A stretch of 64,000 bases of DNA from Erwinia_E haradaeae_G (lineage in GTDB: Bacteria; Pseudomonadota; Gammaproteobacteria; Enterobacterales; Enterobacteriaceae). The stretch covers positions 496,001 through 560,000 of the forward strand of contig NZ_LR217720.1 in the NCBI RefSeq assembly GCF_900698955.1, in the 5' to 3' direction. The notes beneath the pieces are model-generated. The model had not been told where the DNA came from. It was given only the letters and a program-made list of their open reading frames with translations, and did not search any database. Within the stretch, counting starts at the first letter, position 1; each line of letters begins with the position of its first letter. The translations under genes and the position numbers were made by a program. Of the stretch, positions 9,192 through 20,300 are shown piece by piece.

Positions 9192-10775
9192 AGGAAGCAC
9201 GCTAGCTATGTAAAATAATGTGATCACTATGTTTCTAGTGATATTCTATGCGGAATTCAATATAGCATATAAAATAACATGACACAGTAGTAAAAAATCC
9301 TAATCCAACAGACTACTCCTCTGGATTGATACTCGATGTTCATCGTAGACTAACATATGATGATTATCATTTAATGACTAGACAGTCTCAGTGTATAGCT
9401 ACATAAAAATCACGTACTATATTACAAAATATTATTCCTTATGATCAAGAGTCATATAGTTATTTTGTAACTAAAAATGAGATTGATGATTTACAGAAAT
9501 ATATAGTATCCACTATATATACTAGGTATCCGCCGGTTCAAAAGTAATATTTTCTACCTGTACCTTCAGTTATAAGATGTGGTAATGTGCGATAAGTTAT
9601 GACATGGTAAATTAAGTATTAAAATTAGTATAATCCTTTTTTTTAATTTAAAAATGGATGAAATTTCATCCTTTTAAACAAAAGATGATACACGTTAGCT
9701 AGTATAGATACCTCAAAGAGAAGAAACACTTTTCTGATAAATAGCAGTTCTCGTAGCTATATAGAATATATATCGGAGGTAATAATGACATTAAGAGATA
9801 ATGATAGTTAATTTTTTTAAATTGACTAGACAATAGAATGTTTATATGAATATATATTAGTCTATATATTAGATTTTAAGTAAAATAGAACATATTATAT
9901 TGAACATCAACATATTTGTAAAATTATATTTATAAAGCTCTGAAAATATGTTTATATATTTTGGCACAGATCAATATATGTGCCATGTGTCTGATGCATT
10001 ATTACCAATGATCTATGAGTTAAATACCATCCCTATGTTTTACACCATGCTATTGCAAAATACATATCGAGTATTTTGTCACTTGTAATAGAAAAATAAA
10101 TGATAGAAAATGTTTATTTATTATGGTAATTTATAGAAATAACAATATATCGATATTTTATTATAAAATATAAACATGAATTTATATAAAATATGGTTGT
10201 TAACTCTTTTTTATCAAAAAGTATTATTTTGTTGATAAATTTTAGTGATATTTTCTTTTTAAAATTTGGATATCTTCTATCAAAAAATTTAAAATAATAA
10301 TATGTAGTTAATGATTTTTAAATAAAAAGAGACAGTATCTTTTTACATATGTTCCCTACATAGTATATACATCAATAATGAATGTTATATAAAGTGAGTA
10401 GGATACGTACATAGATGTCAGTCAGTATATGCGATGCCAGTATTGTAAATTACTCTGTATTGTATACAGAGATGTTAGTGATATTAAAAAAGTTTTTGAA
10501 TTGCAAATATTTAGTTTTATTCAACCTAAGAAGATGGCTAATCTATGTAATATGTAAGAATATATGAGTAAAATAAAATGTTAATTTAAAAATAATATTT
10601 TATCTCTAACAATTATAATTTTTACTAACCAGTGATTGGATCATACATACATCCAGATTTTTCTGCATCAAAACAAAAAATATAATGATATTCATTCCAT
10701 AAGATCATATATCTTTCTATCTTCTATAGAAGATAATATAAACTACTATATACAGACATAGCATCATTCATTTTA
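9192..10775. other. 1.6 kb noncoding spacer
   Basis: No gene is recognisable. A 7-bp inverted repeat (9223-9229 with 9236-9242) lies about 30 nt after dapF and could be a weak terminator. A 16-bp palindrome with a T-tail at 9656-9675 is listed separately. An 8-bp inverted repeat with a 14-nt loop lies near 10210-10240. An 18-bp palindrome at 10718-10735, 41 nt past the fbaA stop, could help end the fbaA transcript. Confidence 0.5.
9651..9675 (+). terminator. Orphan terminator-like palindrome
   Basis: The 16-bp perfect palindrome GGATGAAATTTCATCC (9656-9671) is preceded by AAAA and followed by TTTT. That is the form of an intrinsic terminator, but the nearest upstream + strand gene (dapF) ends about 460 nt earlier. 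It may be a relic of a lost gene. Confidence 0.35.
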
Positions 10776-11855
10776 TCATAAAACATTTATAGCATGTAAC
10801 TCTTCAAACGCCTGCTCTAAACGAGTGATCATTGCAGACTGAGATGCACGTAACCAAGTACGGGGATCGTAAAATTTTTTATTTGGCTGATGATTTCCGG
10901 AAGGATTACCAAGCTGTTCTTGTAAGTATTCTGCATAATTTTTATAGTAGTTTAAAATACCAGACCAGCAAGCCCATTGAGTATCAGTATCGATATTCAT
11001 TTTTACTACCCCAAATTCGACTGATGCCCTGATGTCAGAAAGAGAAGAACCGGAACCACCATGAAACACAAAATGTATTGGATTATGTTGTAAGTTATAT
11101 TTTTTCTGCACTAATTCCTGAGAATGAAGCAATATCATTGGTTTTAATTTTACATTACCAGGTTTGTATACACCGTGTGTATTACCAAATGAAGCTGCAA
11201 TAGTAAAATTTTTACTAATTTTTCTTAGTTGGGTATAAGCATACTCAACATCTTCTGGGCGAGTGTATAAGGCAGACTCATCGATACTATCATGCTTAAT
11301 ACCATCCTCTTCGCCACCAGTACATCCCAGTTCAATTTCTAAAGTCATATCAATTTTTGACATACGCTTTAAATATTGACTAGAGATTTGAATATTCTCT
11401 TCTAAAGTTTCTGCAGATAAATCAATCATATGAGACGAGAATAGGGGTTTTCCAGTATTAGAAAAATTCTCCTCACCTACCTCTAGTAATCCATTTATCC
11501 ATGGAAGGATATTTTTTGCACAGTGATCTGTGTGTAATATAACAGGAACACCATAGTGTTTGGCCATAAGGTGTATATGGTTTGCGCCAGAGATGCTGCC
11601 CCATATAGTTGCAGCATGACTGTTATTTGATAACAAACCATGCCCAGCAATAAAGCGTGCGCCATGATAAGAAAACTGAATAATAACTGGTGCCCGCACT
11701 TTAGCGGCAGTCTCTAGTACAGCATTAATAGAAGATGTGCCTATGCAGTTAACAGCGGGTAATGCAAATTTATTCTGTATTGCGATGTTAAAAATGGTTT
11801 GTACATCTTTTCCGGTAATAACACCTGGTTGTATGTAATCTAAAATTTTAGACAT
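10776..11855 (-). CDS. fbaA: Fructose-bisphosphate aldolase class II FbaA
   Basis: Zinc-dependent aldolase of glycolysis and gluconeogenesis, cleaving fructose 1,6-bisphosphate to two triose phosphates. The 359 residues match E. coli FbaA. Visible landmarks are HTDHCAKN (108-115, catalytic Asp110 and zinc His111), EIELGCTGGEEDG with an acidic metal site, GNTHGVY, FHGGSGSS for phosphate binding and NIDTDTQWA near the C-terminus. A clear ribosome-binding site (GGAGA) precedes the ATG. It follows pgk by 73 nt, as in the E. coli epd-pgk-fbaA operon. Confidence 0.97.
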   Translation of the reverse strand: MSKILDYIQPGVITGKDVQTIFNIAIQNKFALPAVNCIGTSSINAVLETAAKVRAPVIIQFSYHGARFIAGHGLLSNNSHAATIWGSISGANHIHLMAKHYGVPVILHTDHCAKNILPWINGLLEVGEENFSNTGKPLFSSHMIDLSAETLEENIQISSQYLKRMSKIDMTLEIELGCTGGEEDGIKHDSIDESALYTRPEDVEYAYTQLRKISKNFTIAASFGNTHGVYKPGNVKLKPMILLHSQELVQKKYNLQHNPIHFVFHGGSGSSLSDIRASVEFGVVKMNIDTDTQWACWSGILNYYKNYAEYLQEQLGNPSGNHQPNKKFYDPRTWLRASQSAMITRLEQAFEELHAINVL

Positions 11856-11928
11856 TTTACTTCTCCGAATGTTTTACTGGTATATGGATTTTAGTTATAC
11901 CTTGGAGATCCAATATATACCCTATCTA

Positions 11929-13098
11929 CTAATATAAACATTGTGTACGATTTTTTAATACGGATAGCGCGGGTAAATCTTTATCAGATACGAAGGCAAG
12001 AAAGGCCCCGCCACCAGTTGAGATGTAGGAGATTTGATCTTTAATTCCATATAAATCAATTACCGCCAGTGTATCACCTCCACCTGCAATAGAAAATGCA
12101 GGGCTATTCGCAATAGTTTTTGCGAGTACCTTAGTACCTTCCCGACAATTCGGCCATTCAAATACACCCATGGGGCCGTTCCATAAAATAGTTTTAGCAC
12201 TGTTTAATAGTTGAGCGTTGATCACAGACGTCTGATCTCCAACATCTAGAATGACTTCGTTATCCTGGATTTCAGATATTGTTTTTACAGTAGATGAAGT
12301 TTTTTCTGCAAACTCTTTTCCGACACGAGCATCTATAGGTATGGATATGGAGAATTTATCACATAATTTTTTTGCTAAATGAACGTAATCTGGTTCGTAA
12401 AGAGATTTGCCTACTTTATGATTAATGGCAATAAAAGTATTGGCAATGCCCCCCCCAACAATAACAGTATCTGCAATATTTGCTAATGAGTGGAGCACAT
12501 GAAACTTCGTAGATATCTTAGAGCCACCGACTATCGCCACCATTGGGCGAGAGGGATTTTTTAAGGCTGTTTCTAAGGCTGTTATTTCATTTAATAACAG
12601 GGGACCCGCGCAAGCCGTCATTGCATACTGACTAACGCCGCATGTAGAGGATTGCACTCGATGTGCCGTTCCAAAAGCATCCATCACAAATATATCACAT
12701 AATGCAGCATATTGCCGAGAAAGATGTCTATTATTTTGTTTTTCTCCTGTATTAAAACGAACATTTTCTAGAACAGTAAGTTGTCTAGTGATTGGATGGA
12801 TGCCGTTAAGATATTCTGCATGCATAGTGACATGGTTCTTACCGAGTTGTTCTTTTAAATAGTTTACGACTGGCAATAAAGAGAAATCTTTATTGTATTC
12901 GCCTTCAATTGGGCGACCAAGATGAGAGGCCACTATTACTCTGGCGTCTTTCTCTAATGCTGCTTTAATTGTTGGAAGAGCTGCACAAATTCGTGCATCA
13001 GACGTCACTTTTCCTAATTTAATAGGTACGTTTAAGTCAGAACGAATCAACACGCGTTTATCTGAAATCTCTATATCTTGCATGTTTATAATAGACAT
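11929..13098 (-). CDS. pgk: Phosphoglycerate kinase Pgk
   Basis: Transfers phosphate from 1,3-bisphosphoglycerate to ADP in glycolysis. The 389 residues compare with 387 in E. coli. RSDLNVPI lies near residue 19, the hinge-region GGSKISTK mid-protein, NGPMGVFEWP and the C-terminal GGGDTLA nucleotide-binding loop further on. AGAGG lies 6 nt before the ATG. It is first in a pgk-fbaA pair; epd, which begins this operon in E. coli, has gone. Confidence 0.97.
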   Translation of the reverse strand: MSIINMQDIEISDKRVLIRSDLNVPIKLGKVTSDARICAALPTIKAALEKDARVIVASHLGRPIEGEYNKDFSLLPVVNYLKEQLGKNHVTMHAEYLNGIHPITRQLTVLENVRFNTGEKQNNRHLSRQYAALCDIFVMDAFGTAHRVQSSTCGVSQYAMTACAGPLLLNEITALETALKNPSRPMVAIVGGSKISTKFHVLHSLANIADTVIVGGGIANTFIAINHKVGKSLYEPDYVHLAKKLCDKFSISIPIDARVGKEFAEKTSSTVKTISEIQDNEVILDVGDQTSVINAQLLNSAKTILWNGPMGVFEWPNCREGTKVLAKTIANSPAFSIAGGGDTLAVIDLYGIKDQISYISTGGGAFLAFVSDKDLPALSVLKNRTQCLY

Positions 13099-14098
13099 TA
13101 TACACCTCTTATATGCTAATCACATATCATAGATATTCACCAATGGGAAATAAAAAATTCTTATTTTCTGATAGAATTGATGTAATCACTCTTAATTATT
13201 AACACTATTCACGTATTTGTGAACAAATATTGTGTCAATATTTTATAATCGTTTATAGAATATTATCTATCACCTTATAACAATTTGTATAGCATGAGAT
13301 ATAACGTGCACTATCACTTTCAATATTATATTATATTTTTCATATTTTCATAAATAGATTCACCTATGTATCGCAAGGGTAATTTTTAAATTTTTATACT
13401 TATAAATATCATATAAATAAAGTCATTTGTATAATAAGCTTGATAAATAACATTACTGATATACATGAATAACGAAAATTATTACTATTATCTATATTAG
13501 ATTAATGGATGATTTTTCTATATTGAAGATCACTTACCTGCATAAGTATCCATTTATGCATGTAATATTTTAAAAATTGGTAATTTTAGAATTAATCGTT
13601 GATGCACTGCTTGTTCTAATATCACTGTTTCGTATATATAATAGAGGGCATATGTGTATTTATTATAAAACTTAAGATGTAACAAGAAATAGAATTTAAT
13701 ATGTCATGGATACACAGCGCATCATAGATCCATATCTACATTTTAGTATCTATAAAGGATGACTATTTTTATCACTCATTATAAAATCAGTTCTGATGCT
13801 GTTATGACACTCATGAGTTTAATGTTACAATTACCCATACGGGATCAGCGGGTTAAGAAAAAGACATGTAGTGATTAAAAATCTATATTATTGATTTCCA
13901 TGGAAGAATCTATGAGCAAATAGAGAGTATGCTATTATTTTAAATATGATTATTGTATAATTTTCCATAGGGGATTTTTATATAACAATATCATACCATG
14001 TATGGTATCGTTTTATTAAAGATATAGATGAAGAAATGGATGTCGGTACATATAAAGATTAAATCTCTCACAATATTATAGTTAAGATTCGTATGATG
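13099..14098. other. 1.0 kb noncoding gap at the epd position
   Basis: In E. coli epd (about 1.0 kb, erythrose-4-phosphate dehydrogenase) lies between tktA and pgk. The gap here has that size and sits between the same neighbours, with no open frame left. A small inverted repeat (ATACCA/TGGTAT, near 14000) lies about 100 nt downstream of tktA and might be a weak terminator. Confidence 0.5.
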
Positions 14099-16153
14099 TT
14101 AATCATATCGAAGTAATTTTTTTGTTTGTTCGATGACGTACTCTAATGTAAAATTAAATTTTTTAAATAACTGTGCCGCTGGTCCTGATGCTCCAAATTG
14201 AGTCATAGCAATTACAGCGCCTTTTAGGCCGGTATATTTTAACCAATAATCTGATATACTAGCTTCAATGGCTATTCGATGGCTTATGATACTTGGTAGC
14301 ACACATTCACGGTAATCTACATCCTGCTTGTCAAAAACATCCGTGGATGGCATAGAAACTACGCGTATTTTATAACCTTCTTGCGTCAGAAATTGAAAGG
14401 CAGCTACTGCTATTTGTATTTCAGACCCAGTAGATATTAAAATAGCTTGTGGTATGCCGATGCAATCGTGAAGAATATATGCACCACGAGCAATATTTTC
14501 TAACTGCGATTTTGTACGAGATTGTTGAGGTAATACTTGACGTGAAAGAATTAAAGCTGTGGGGCCATTATAATTTTCTATAGCATATTTCCATGCAATG
14601 GCACATTCTACCTGGTCGCAAGGACGCCAGGTACTAATATTTGGTGTTAGACGTAAGCTGGCTAACTGCTCAATGGGTTGGTGTGTAGGTCCATCTTCGC
14701 CTACTCCAATAGAATCATGAGTATATATCATAATGTGACGGATTTTCATTAAAGCTGCCATACGTACGGCATTACGTGCATATTCAGAAAAGATTAAAAA
14801 TGTAGCAGTATAGGGTAGAAAACCACCGTGTAGAGAAATGCCATTAGCGATAGCGGTCATTCCAAATTCGCGCACACCAAAATGAATGTAGTTACCTGCT
14901 ATATCTTTATTAATAGCTTTTGATCCAGACCAGGTCGTTAAATTGCTTGGTGTTAAATCAGCGGAACCACCGAGGTATTCTGGCAACATTTCTCCAAAAA
15001 ATTCAATAATATTTTGAGATGCTTGACGACTAGCGATATTTAATGGATTATCCTGTAAATATGTAATAAAGTTTTTTGATGTTAGATCCCAGTTGTATGG
15101 TAATTGTTGAGTGACTCGTCTTATAAGTTCTTGCGCCAGTTTCGGAAAAGATTTTTTATAAGCCATGAATAGTGCATTCCATGTATTTTCTTTTTCCTGA
15201 CCTATTTCTTTTGCATCCCAGTGCGCATAAAGCTCTTGTGGAATTTCAAATGCTGGATAAGGCCAACCTAATTTTATTCGAGTTAGGGCCACTTCTTGTT
15301 CTCCTAGAGGGGAACCATGAGCATAGTGAGTATCACTTTTATTTGGGGATCCAAAACCAATGACAGTGTGACAGATAAGAAGGGAAGGTTTTTGGTCTAT
15401 TGTTTTGGCCTCTTGGATTGCTAGATGAATGCTATGCGCATCATGACCATCAACATTACATACTACATGCCAGCCATAAGACTCAAAACGTCGTGCTGTA
15501 TCATCAGTAAACCAACCTGTAATCTTGCCGTCAATGGAAATACCATTGTTGTCATAGAAAGCAATTAACTTACCTAGTTGTAGCGTACCTGCTAAAGAGC
15601 AGGCTTCATGAGACACGCCTTCCATCATACAACCATCACCCATAAATACATAAGTGAAATGATCTATGATTTTATAACTCGGGCGATTAAACTGTGCCAT
15701 TAGCGTACGTTCTGCGATAGCCATACCAACTGCATTTGCGATACCTTGACCTAGAGGCCCCGTGGTAGTTTCTATGCCGGTAGTATGACCATACTCGGGA
15801 TGACCGGGAGTTTTAGAATTCAGCTGGCGAAATTTTGTGAGATCATTAATTGAAAGGTCATATCCTGTCAGATGGAGTACGCTATAGAGTAACATCGAAG
15901 CATGACCGTTAGATAACACAAAACGATCACGGTTTATCCAGAGTGGATTAGAGGGGTTATGGTTTAAAAAATCACGCCATAATACTTCTGCAATATCAGC
16001 CATACCCATAGGTGTGCCTGGATGACCAGATTGAGCTTTTTGTACTGCATCCATACTCAATACACGAATGGCATTTGCCATTTCTCTACGGGAATGTTTT
16101 TTTAACTTCAATTTACCTGTCGTATTCGCTATAATAAAATTATTTTTGTGCAT
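14099..16153 (-). CDS. tktA: Transketolase
   Basis: Thiamine-diphosphate enzyme moving two-carbon units between sugar phosphates in the pentose phosphate pathway; it also supplies erythrose 4-phosphate for aromatic synthesis. The product has 684 residues against 663 for E. coli TktA. Family blocks are SGHPGTPMGMADI, LSNGHASML, GPLGQG, the thiamine-binding GDGCMMEG, AHGSPLG, GVREFGM and the C-terminal GVGEDGPTHQPIEQ. The excess is an N-terminal extension of about 20 residues before SRREMANAIR. No closer ATG exists except Met25 inside the conserved region; an in-frame TTG (about codon 15) is a possible alternative start. Proximity to pgk-fbaA argues for tktA rather than tktB. Confidence 0.93.
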   Translation of the reverse strand: MHKNNFIIANTTGKLKLKKHSRREMANAIRVLSMDAVQKAQSGHPGTPMGMADIAEVLWRDFLNHNPSNPLWINRDRFVLSNGHASMLLYSVLHLTGYDLSINDLTKFRQLNSKTPGHPEYGHTTGIETTTGPLGQGIANAVGMAIAERTLMAQFNRPSYKIIDHFTYVFMGDGCMMEGVSHEACSLAGTLQLGKLIAFYDNNGISIDGKITGWFTDDTARRFESYGWHVVCNVDGHDAHSIHLAIQEAKTIDQKPSLLICHTVIGFGSPNKSDTHYAHGSPLGEQEVALTRIKLGWPYPAFEIPQELYAHWDAKEIGQEKENTWNALFMAYKKSFPKLAQELIRRVTQQLPYNWDLTSKNFITYLQDNPLNIASRQASQNIIEFFGEMLPEYLGGSADLTPSNLTTWSGSKAINKDIAGNYIHFGVREFGMTAIANGISLHGGFLPYTATFLIFSEYARNAVRMAALMKIRHIMIYTHDSIGVGEDGPTHQPIEQLASLRLTPNISTWRPCDQVECAIAWKYAIENYNGPTALILSRQVLPQQSRTKSQLENIARGAYILHDCIGIPQAILISTGSEIQIAVAAFQFLTQEGYKIRVVSMPSTDVFDKQDVDYRECVLPSIISHRIAIEASISDYWLKYTGLKGAVIAMTQFGASGPAAQLFKKFNFTLEYVIEQTKKLLRYD

Positions 16154-17342
16154 CAGAAATCCAACTCATGTTTATCGAATGATAAAGAGTACTGTACATA
16201 AGAATAAGCATTGTGTATACCTGAAAAATGAAAACATCAGTTGCGGATTAAGGTGCAATCGAGTAGTGCATATAATTTTACCATGATTGCCCTTAGCTGT
16301 ACATTGATTAAACACTGATGTACAAGAAGTTAACAGTATCAGTTTTTTATACATCCTACTGATATGTATTCAGTGAATTATATATAAAATATAGAGATGA
16401 GGCACAATATAAGTGATCAGTTGAAAGTGTTAATTCTTACATTCTAAGTTTTTAAAACTGACTTATCCTCATTAATATCGTTAAAAATTATTATTTTATA
16501 AATACTATAGAATCTAATAAACATAAATAAAATATAAAATATCTATGCATTCTATTTATAATAATAGTTATACTCATATATAAATTATAATTTATTTTTA
16601 TAAAATTATATTTTAGATGTATTTAGCACGATTTGATAAAAATACCATTCAATATTTCATGGGATGTATTGATAATTTTATTTTATAATGGATCTTAGAT
16701 ATTGAGGAATAGACTTGAAATTCTATACTCTCTCTTACGAATCTTAATTTGTACATGATCCTTTAATCATACTCAAAACTACTAGAATATCATTTTTAAT
16801 GATTTGAAATATAAATATACAAAGTCAATATTTAAGGGTATCACATAAAAAATACATCAGATAATTTTTATTAGAGGGAGGCACGCTCGAAATACTAATG
16901 ATAAATTTAATATTTTATTTTATTCCAATGTTTTTAATATCAAAATATTTAAGAAATAATTATAAAATGATTAATGTTCTTATGAACTTGTACAAAGATG
17001 TACAATACACACTATACTTTACGTAAAATATTTATATTTTAGTATTAAAGACAGTGTATTATGGTGTATATCTTTTTTCTCCTATAAAGGAGACATTAAA
17101 TAATTTTTATTATAATAGCGTAGTCATTGCTTCATGCGTATTAAGAATAATAAGCTTGTCTTATCAAAAATTCATAATAATATGACTGATATGTTTGTTC
17201 TGTTTGTGACGCTTACTTCGTGTTGGATATGCTATATGTTATATATAAAGACAGACAATATAATTTCTAAGAAATAATCAGATGTATTTATAGCATTTAT
17301 TAACAATAATATATGTATTGATTTAAGGTCAGAAAGGTTTTT
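16154..17342. other. 1.2 kb noncoding spacer
   Basis: This is the divergent spacer between tktA and murB, so both promoters must lie here, but none is convincing by eye. A 6-bp hairpin TCTCCT-ATAA-AGGAGA is at 17078-17093. No ORF or RNA gene is recognisable. Confidence 0.5.
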
Positions 17343-18383
17343 ATGTCTTGTCGGCAATATTCATTAAAAATTTGGAATACTTTTGGTATTAACGCTTATG
17401 CTAATAATATTACTATAGCAGATAGTATAGATACTATTCTATCTTGTAGATGGAAGCAGAGCGTTAAAAAGAATGAACCTACTCTTCTTTTAGGCGAAGG
17501 AAGTAATGTTCTTTTTCTGCATGATTTTCATGGACACGTATTTATTAACCGTATCAAAGGCATCAGTGTGACTGAAGTAGCGGATGCATGGTTACTACAC
17601 ATAGGAGCTGGCGAAAGTTGGCATCAATTAGTAAGAAAAACGTTAATCCATGGTTTAGCGGGTCTAGAGAATTTAGCGCTCATTCCAGGTCGAGTAGGTT
17701 CAGCTCCTATTCAAAATATTGGTGCATATGGTGTAGATTTTGCGACAGTATGTGAGTATGTAGATATTATGTTTCTTACTGATTACTCGCAGAAACGTCT
17801 GTATGTTCATGAATGCTGTTTCGGATATCGTAAGAGCGTCTTTAAGAATACCTATAAAAATGGTTATGTGATTACTGCTGTAGGCCTACGACTAAAAAAG
17901 AATTGGCAACCTGTATTAAGTTATAGTCAGTTGCGACATCTAGATCCTAAAACAGTGACTCCCAGAGAGGTATATCAAACTGTATGTGCGATGCGTCGCA
18001 GTAAAATACCAGACCCAAAACATATAGGTAATGCTGGTAGCTTTTTTAAAAATCCATCAGTTACAATGTCCTTTGCTAATGATTTTTTAACACAACACCC
18101 TACTATACCTTATTTTTTGAAAAATAATGGTGAAATCATGTTATCTGCTGGAGGTTTAATTGATCATTGTGCACTAAAGGGATATAGGGTTGGGGGGGCG
18201 GCTGTATACGACAAGCAAGCTTTAGTGCTTATTAATACTGGAGGCGCTAGTGGGCAAGATATTATAAATTTAGCACGTTTCGTACGTAGACGTGTAGCTG
18301 AAGAATTTAATGTTTGGTTAGAGCCGGAAGTATGTTTTATTTCTTCTCAGGGTGAGATAGATCCTGTAGAGGTTATTGTATGA
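17343..18383 (+). CDS. murB: UDP-N-acetylenolpyruvoylglucosamine reductase MurB
   Basis: FAD enzyme that reduces the enolpyruvyl group to make UDP-N-acetylmuramic acid in peptidoglycan synthesis. The 346 residues compare with 342 in E. coli. FAD-binding blocks LGEGSNVLF (50-58) and PIQNIGAYGV (122-131) are clear. The catalytic Ser233 lies in GNAGSFFKNP and the catalytic Glu near 329 in EPEVCF. AAAGG stands 5 nt before the ATG. The stop codon is TGA and overlaps the birA start (ATGA), showing translational coupling and that TGA is read as stop in this genome. Confidence 0.96.
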   Translation: MSCRQYSLKIWNTFGINAYANNITIADSIDTILSCRWKQSVKKNEPTLLLGEGSNVLFLHDFHGHVFINRIKGISVTEVADAWLLHIGAGESWHQLVRKTLIHGLAGLENLALIPGRVGSAPIQNIGAYGVDFATVCEYVDIMFLTDYSQKRLYVHECCFGYRKSVFKNTYKNGYVITAVGLRLKKNWQPVLSYSQLRHLDPKTVTPREVYQTVCAMRRSKIPDPKHIGNAGSFFKNPSVTMSFANDFLTQHPTIPYFLKNNGEIMLSAGGLIDHCALKGYRVGGAAVYDKQALVLINTGGASGQDIINLARFVRRRVAEEFNVWLEPEVCFISSQGEIDPVEVIV

Positions 18384-19231
18384 TAGATTATACTATACCA
18401 ATGAAACTGATTCAGCTGTTATCAGATGAGAAGGTGTGTTCACAATCCCATTTGACTCAGCAGATGCAGATAGGCCGGTTAGAGCTTGAAAAGCATATAC
18501 GAACATTAAAAGGTTGGCAGATTAGAGTTATTAATGTCAAAAATTATGGATATCGATTAGAGTCTTCTATACATTTTTTAAATGAAGGCAAAATGAATGC
18601 AGAGTTACCGGGAGGGCGTGTTATAGTTCTTCCTGCCGTGGGTTCTACTAATCAATATCTTTTAGATAGCATAGCCATTCTAAAATCAGGTGATGTTTGT
18701 ACAGCAGAATATCAACAGGCAGGACGCGGGAAACATGGCAGTCAATGGTTTTCACCGTTTGGGTCTAATTTATACTTATCAATGTACTGGTTTTTGGAAA
18801 AAGATCTTCAAGAAGCGACAATGTATTTAGGTGTTTTTATAAGCCATATTATTGCAAATATTCTTCAAGAACAAGGTGTATCAGATATTAAGGTGAAATG
18901 GCCGAATGATATCTATTTACGCGATCGTAAATTAGCAGGTATTTTAGTAGAAAAAAAGGGAAATAATAGAAATCAATCGGAGATTATTATTGGTGCAGGT
19001 GTTAATTTGTCCATGAAGGGATTATCAAGCAACACTTTAATTCAAAAAAATTGGATAGACCTTCAGGAAACTGGGGTTACTTTAGATAGAAATGATCTAT
19101 TAGCGCTGATCATCACATCGATGCGAAAGGCGTTAATGCAATTCGAACAAAACGAGTCCATCACATTACTACAATATCTTAGACCATTAAAAAAAAAGTT
19201 CAACCCATGTTTTAAAATAGTACATACTTAA
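18380..19231 (+). CDS. birA: Biotin-protein ligase BirA, C-terminally truncated
   Basis: Activates biotin as biotinyl-AMP and attaches it to AccB; in E. coli it also represses biotin synthesis. The frame has 283 codons against 321. A degraded N-terminal winged-helix domain (1-60) precedes an intact catalytic domain: GSTNQYL (88-94), the biotin loop GRGKHG (115-120), KWPND (173-177) and KLAGILVE. Similarity stops after a run of nine A's (about 19188-19196), leaving PCFKIV and then a stop, so roughly 40-45 residues of the C-terminal SH3-like domain are missing. I found no convincing continuation in another frame. It overlaps murB by 4 nt. AccB in this window needs biotinylation, so some activity is probably kept. 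Confidence 0.9.
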   Translation: MIDYTIPMKLIQLLSDEKVCSQSHLTQQMQIGRLELEKHIRTLKGWQIRVINVKNYGYRLESSIHFLNEGKMNAELPGGRVIVLPAVGSTNQYLLDSIAILKSGDVCTAEYQQAGRGKHGSQWFSPFGSNLYLSMYWFLEKDLQEATMYLGVFISHIIANILQEQGVSDIKVKWPNDIYLRDRKLAGILVEKKGNNRNQSEIIIGAGVNLSMKGLSSNTLIQKNWIDLQETGVTLDRNDLLALIITSMRKALMQFEQNESITLLQYLRPLKKKFNPCFKIVHT

Positions 19232-20300
19232 AAGATTGACAAAATATTAAGAGTTTTTAGTAATCAAAATTCGTAAGAGTAGTTAATAGGAGGGAGTTAA
19301 TAGGAGTAAAGGCAGTCTAGTTCAACATTTATCTACTATCAGAGAATGGCCTTAAAAATAGAATTTATACGCATATATTAATGGATAACAACGCATAAGA
19401 TATTTTTATTTCTTTAAAATGACTCTCTGTTCATATTTAGATTGCATTTATAGACAATCACATCACTCTCTTAACAATAGATCATAGAGACAATACTCAC
19501 TTTTAGTAAGATCACTTAGTGATTAAAAGTATACGTTGTGGATGACTTATTATTATAATATATCTGTCGTAATATCGGGATACGATGTTTTTTATTACAA
19601 AATATAATCCACAAGGATGACCTAATGGGAGCATATCATAAGATATTGTTCTGTAAATTACGATATACACACACCTCTACTTTCTAAAATACTCATATTA
19701 CCCATAAGAATTACTTACCTTCCGTAATATAGCCAGTTATTATGTTCAGAATTTATTTAAGGATTGCCAAATTTAGAGTGCAATATCTCTTGCAGACAAC
19801 TGTCATCGTAGTACAGTATGCAATAAATATTATGTAGTTTATTCATATAATTATGGTGAATATCACAAAGAATACAGGTTTAATTTTTTAAAAAACTAGA
19901 TAGTATCTATAAAATATATAAACACATAAATATTATATATACGTTGCTAACAAACATATCAATTGATCATTGTTTTCATAAAAATGCTTACCGTAAGAGA
20001 GTGGTGATAATATCATATACAACAGTATTAATAACCGTATAACATCAATGATATATAACGTACACCTAGCTTTTCCGAGAAAGAACATCAAAGAACTTTT
20101 CTCATCAGCAATAAGTGTATATTATATAGTCTATGATACACGCTCACTAAACACCCTTTGTAATATATAAGAATATGTCCCGGGAATGGACATCAACTAA
20201 CTTCTGTAGTAATTTATATTGGACAAATTGTAGTCACAGTAAGTGTACCCCTAATACAATCTAGTATTAAACACAGAAAAATATGATGCGGTATGAATAT
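19232..20300. other. 1.1 kb noncoding spacer
   Basis: This separates convergent birA and mreD. A 12-nt direct repeat AGTTAATAGGAG occurs at 19281-19292 and 19295-19306. No gene, RNA or strong terminator is visible. In E. coli coaA follows birA and maf (yhdE) follows mreD; neither is recognisable. Confidence 0.5.
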
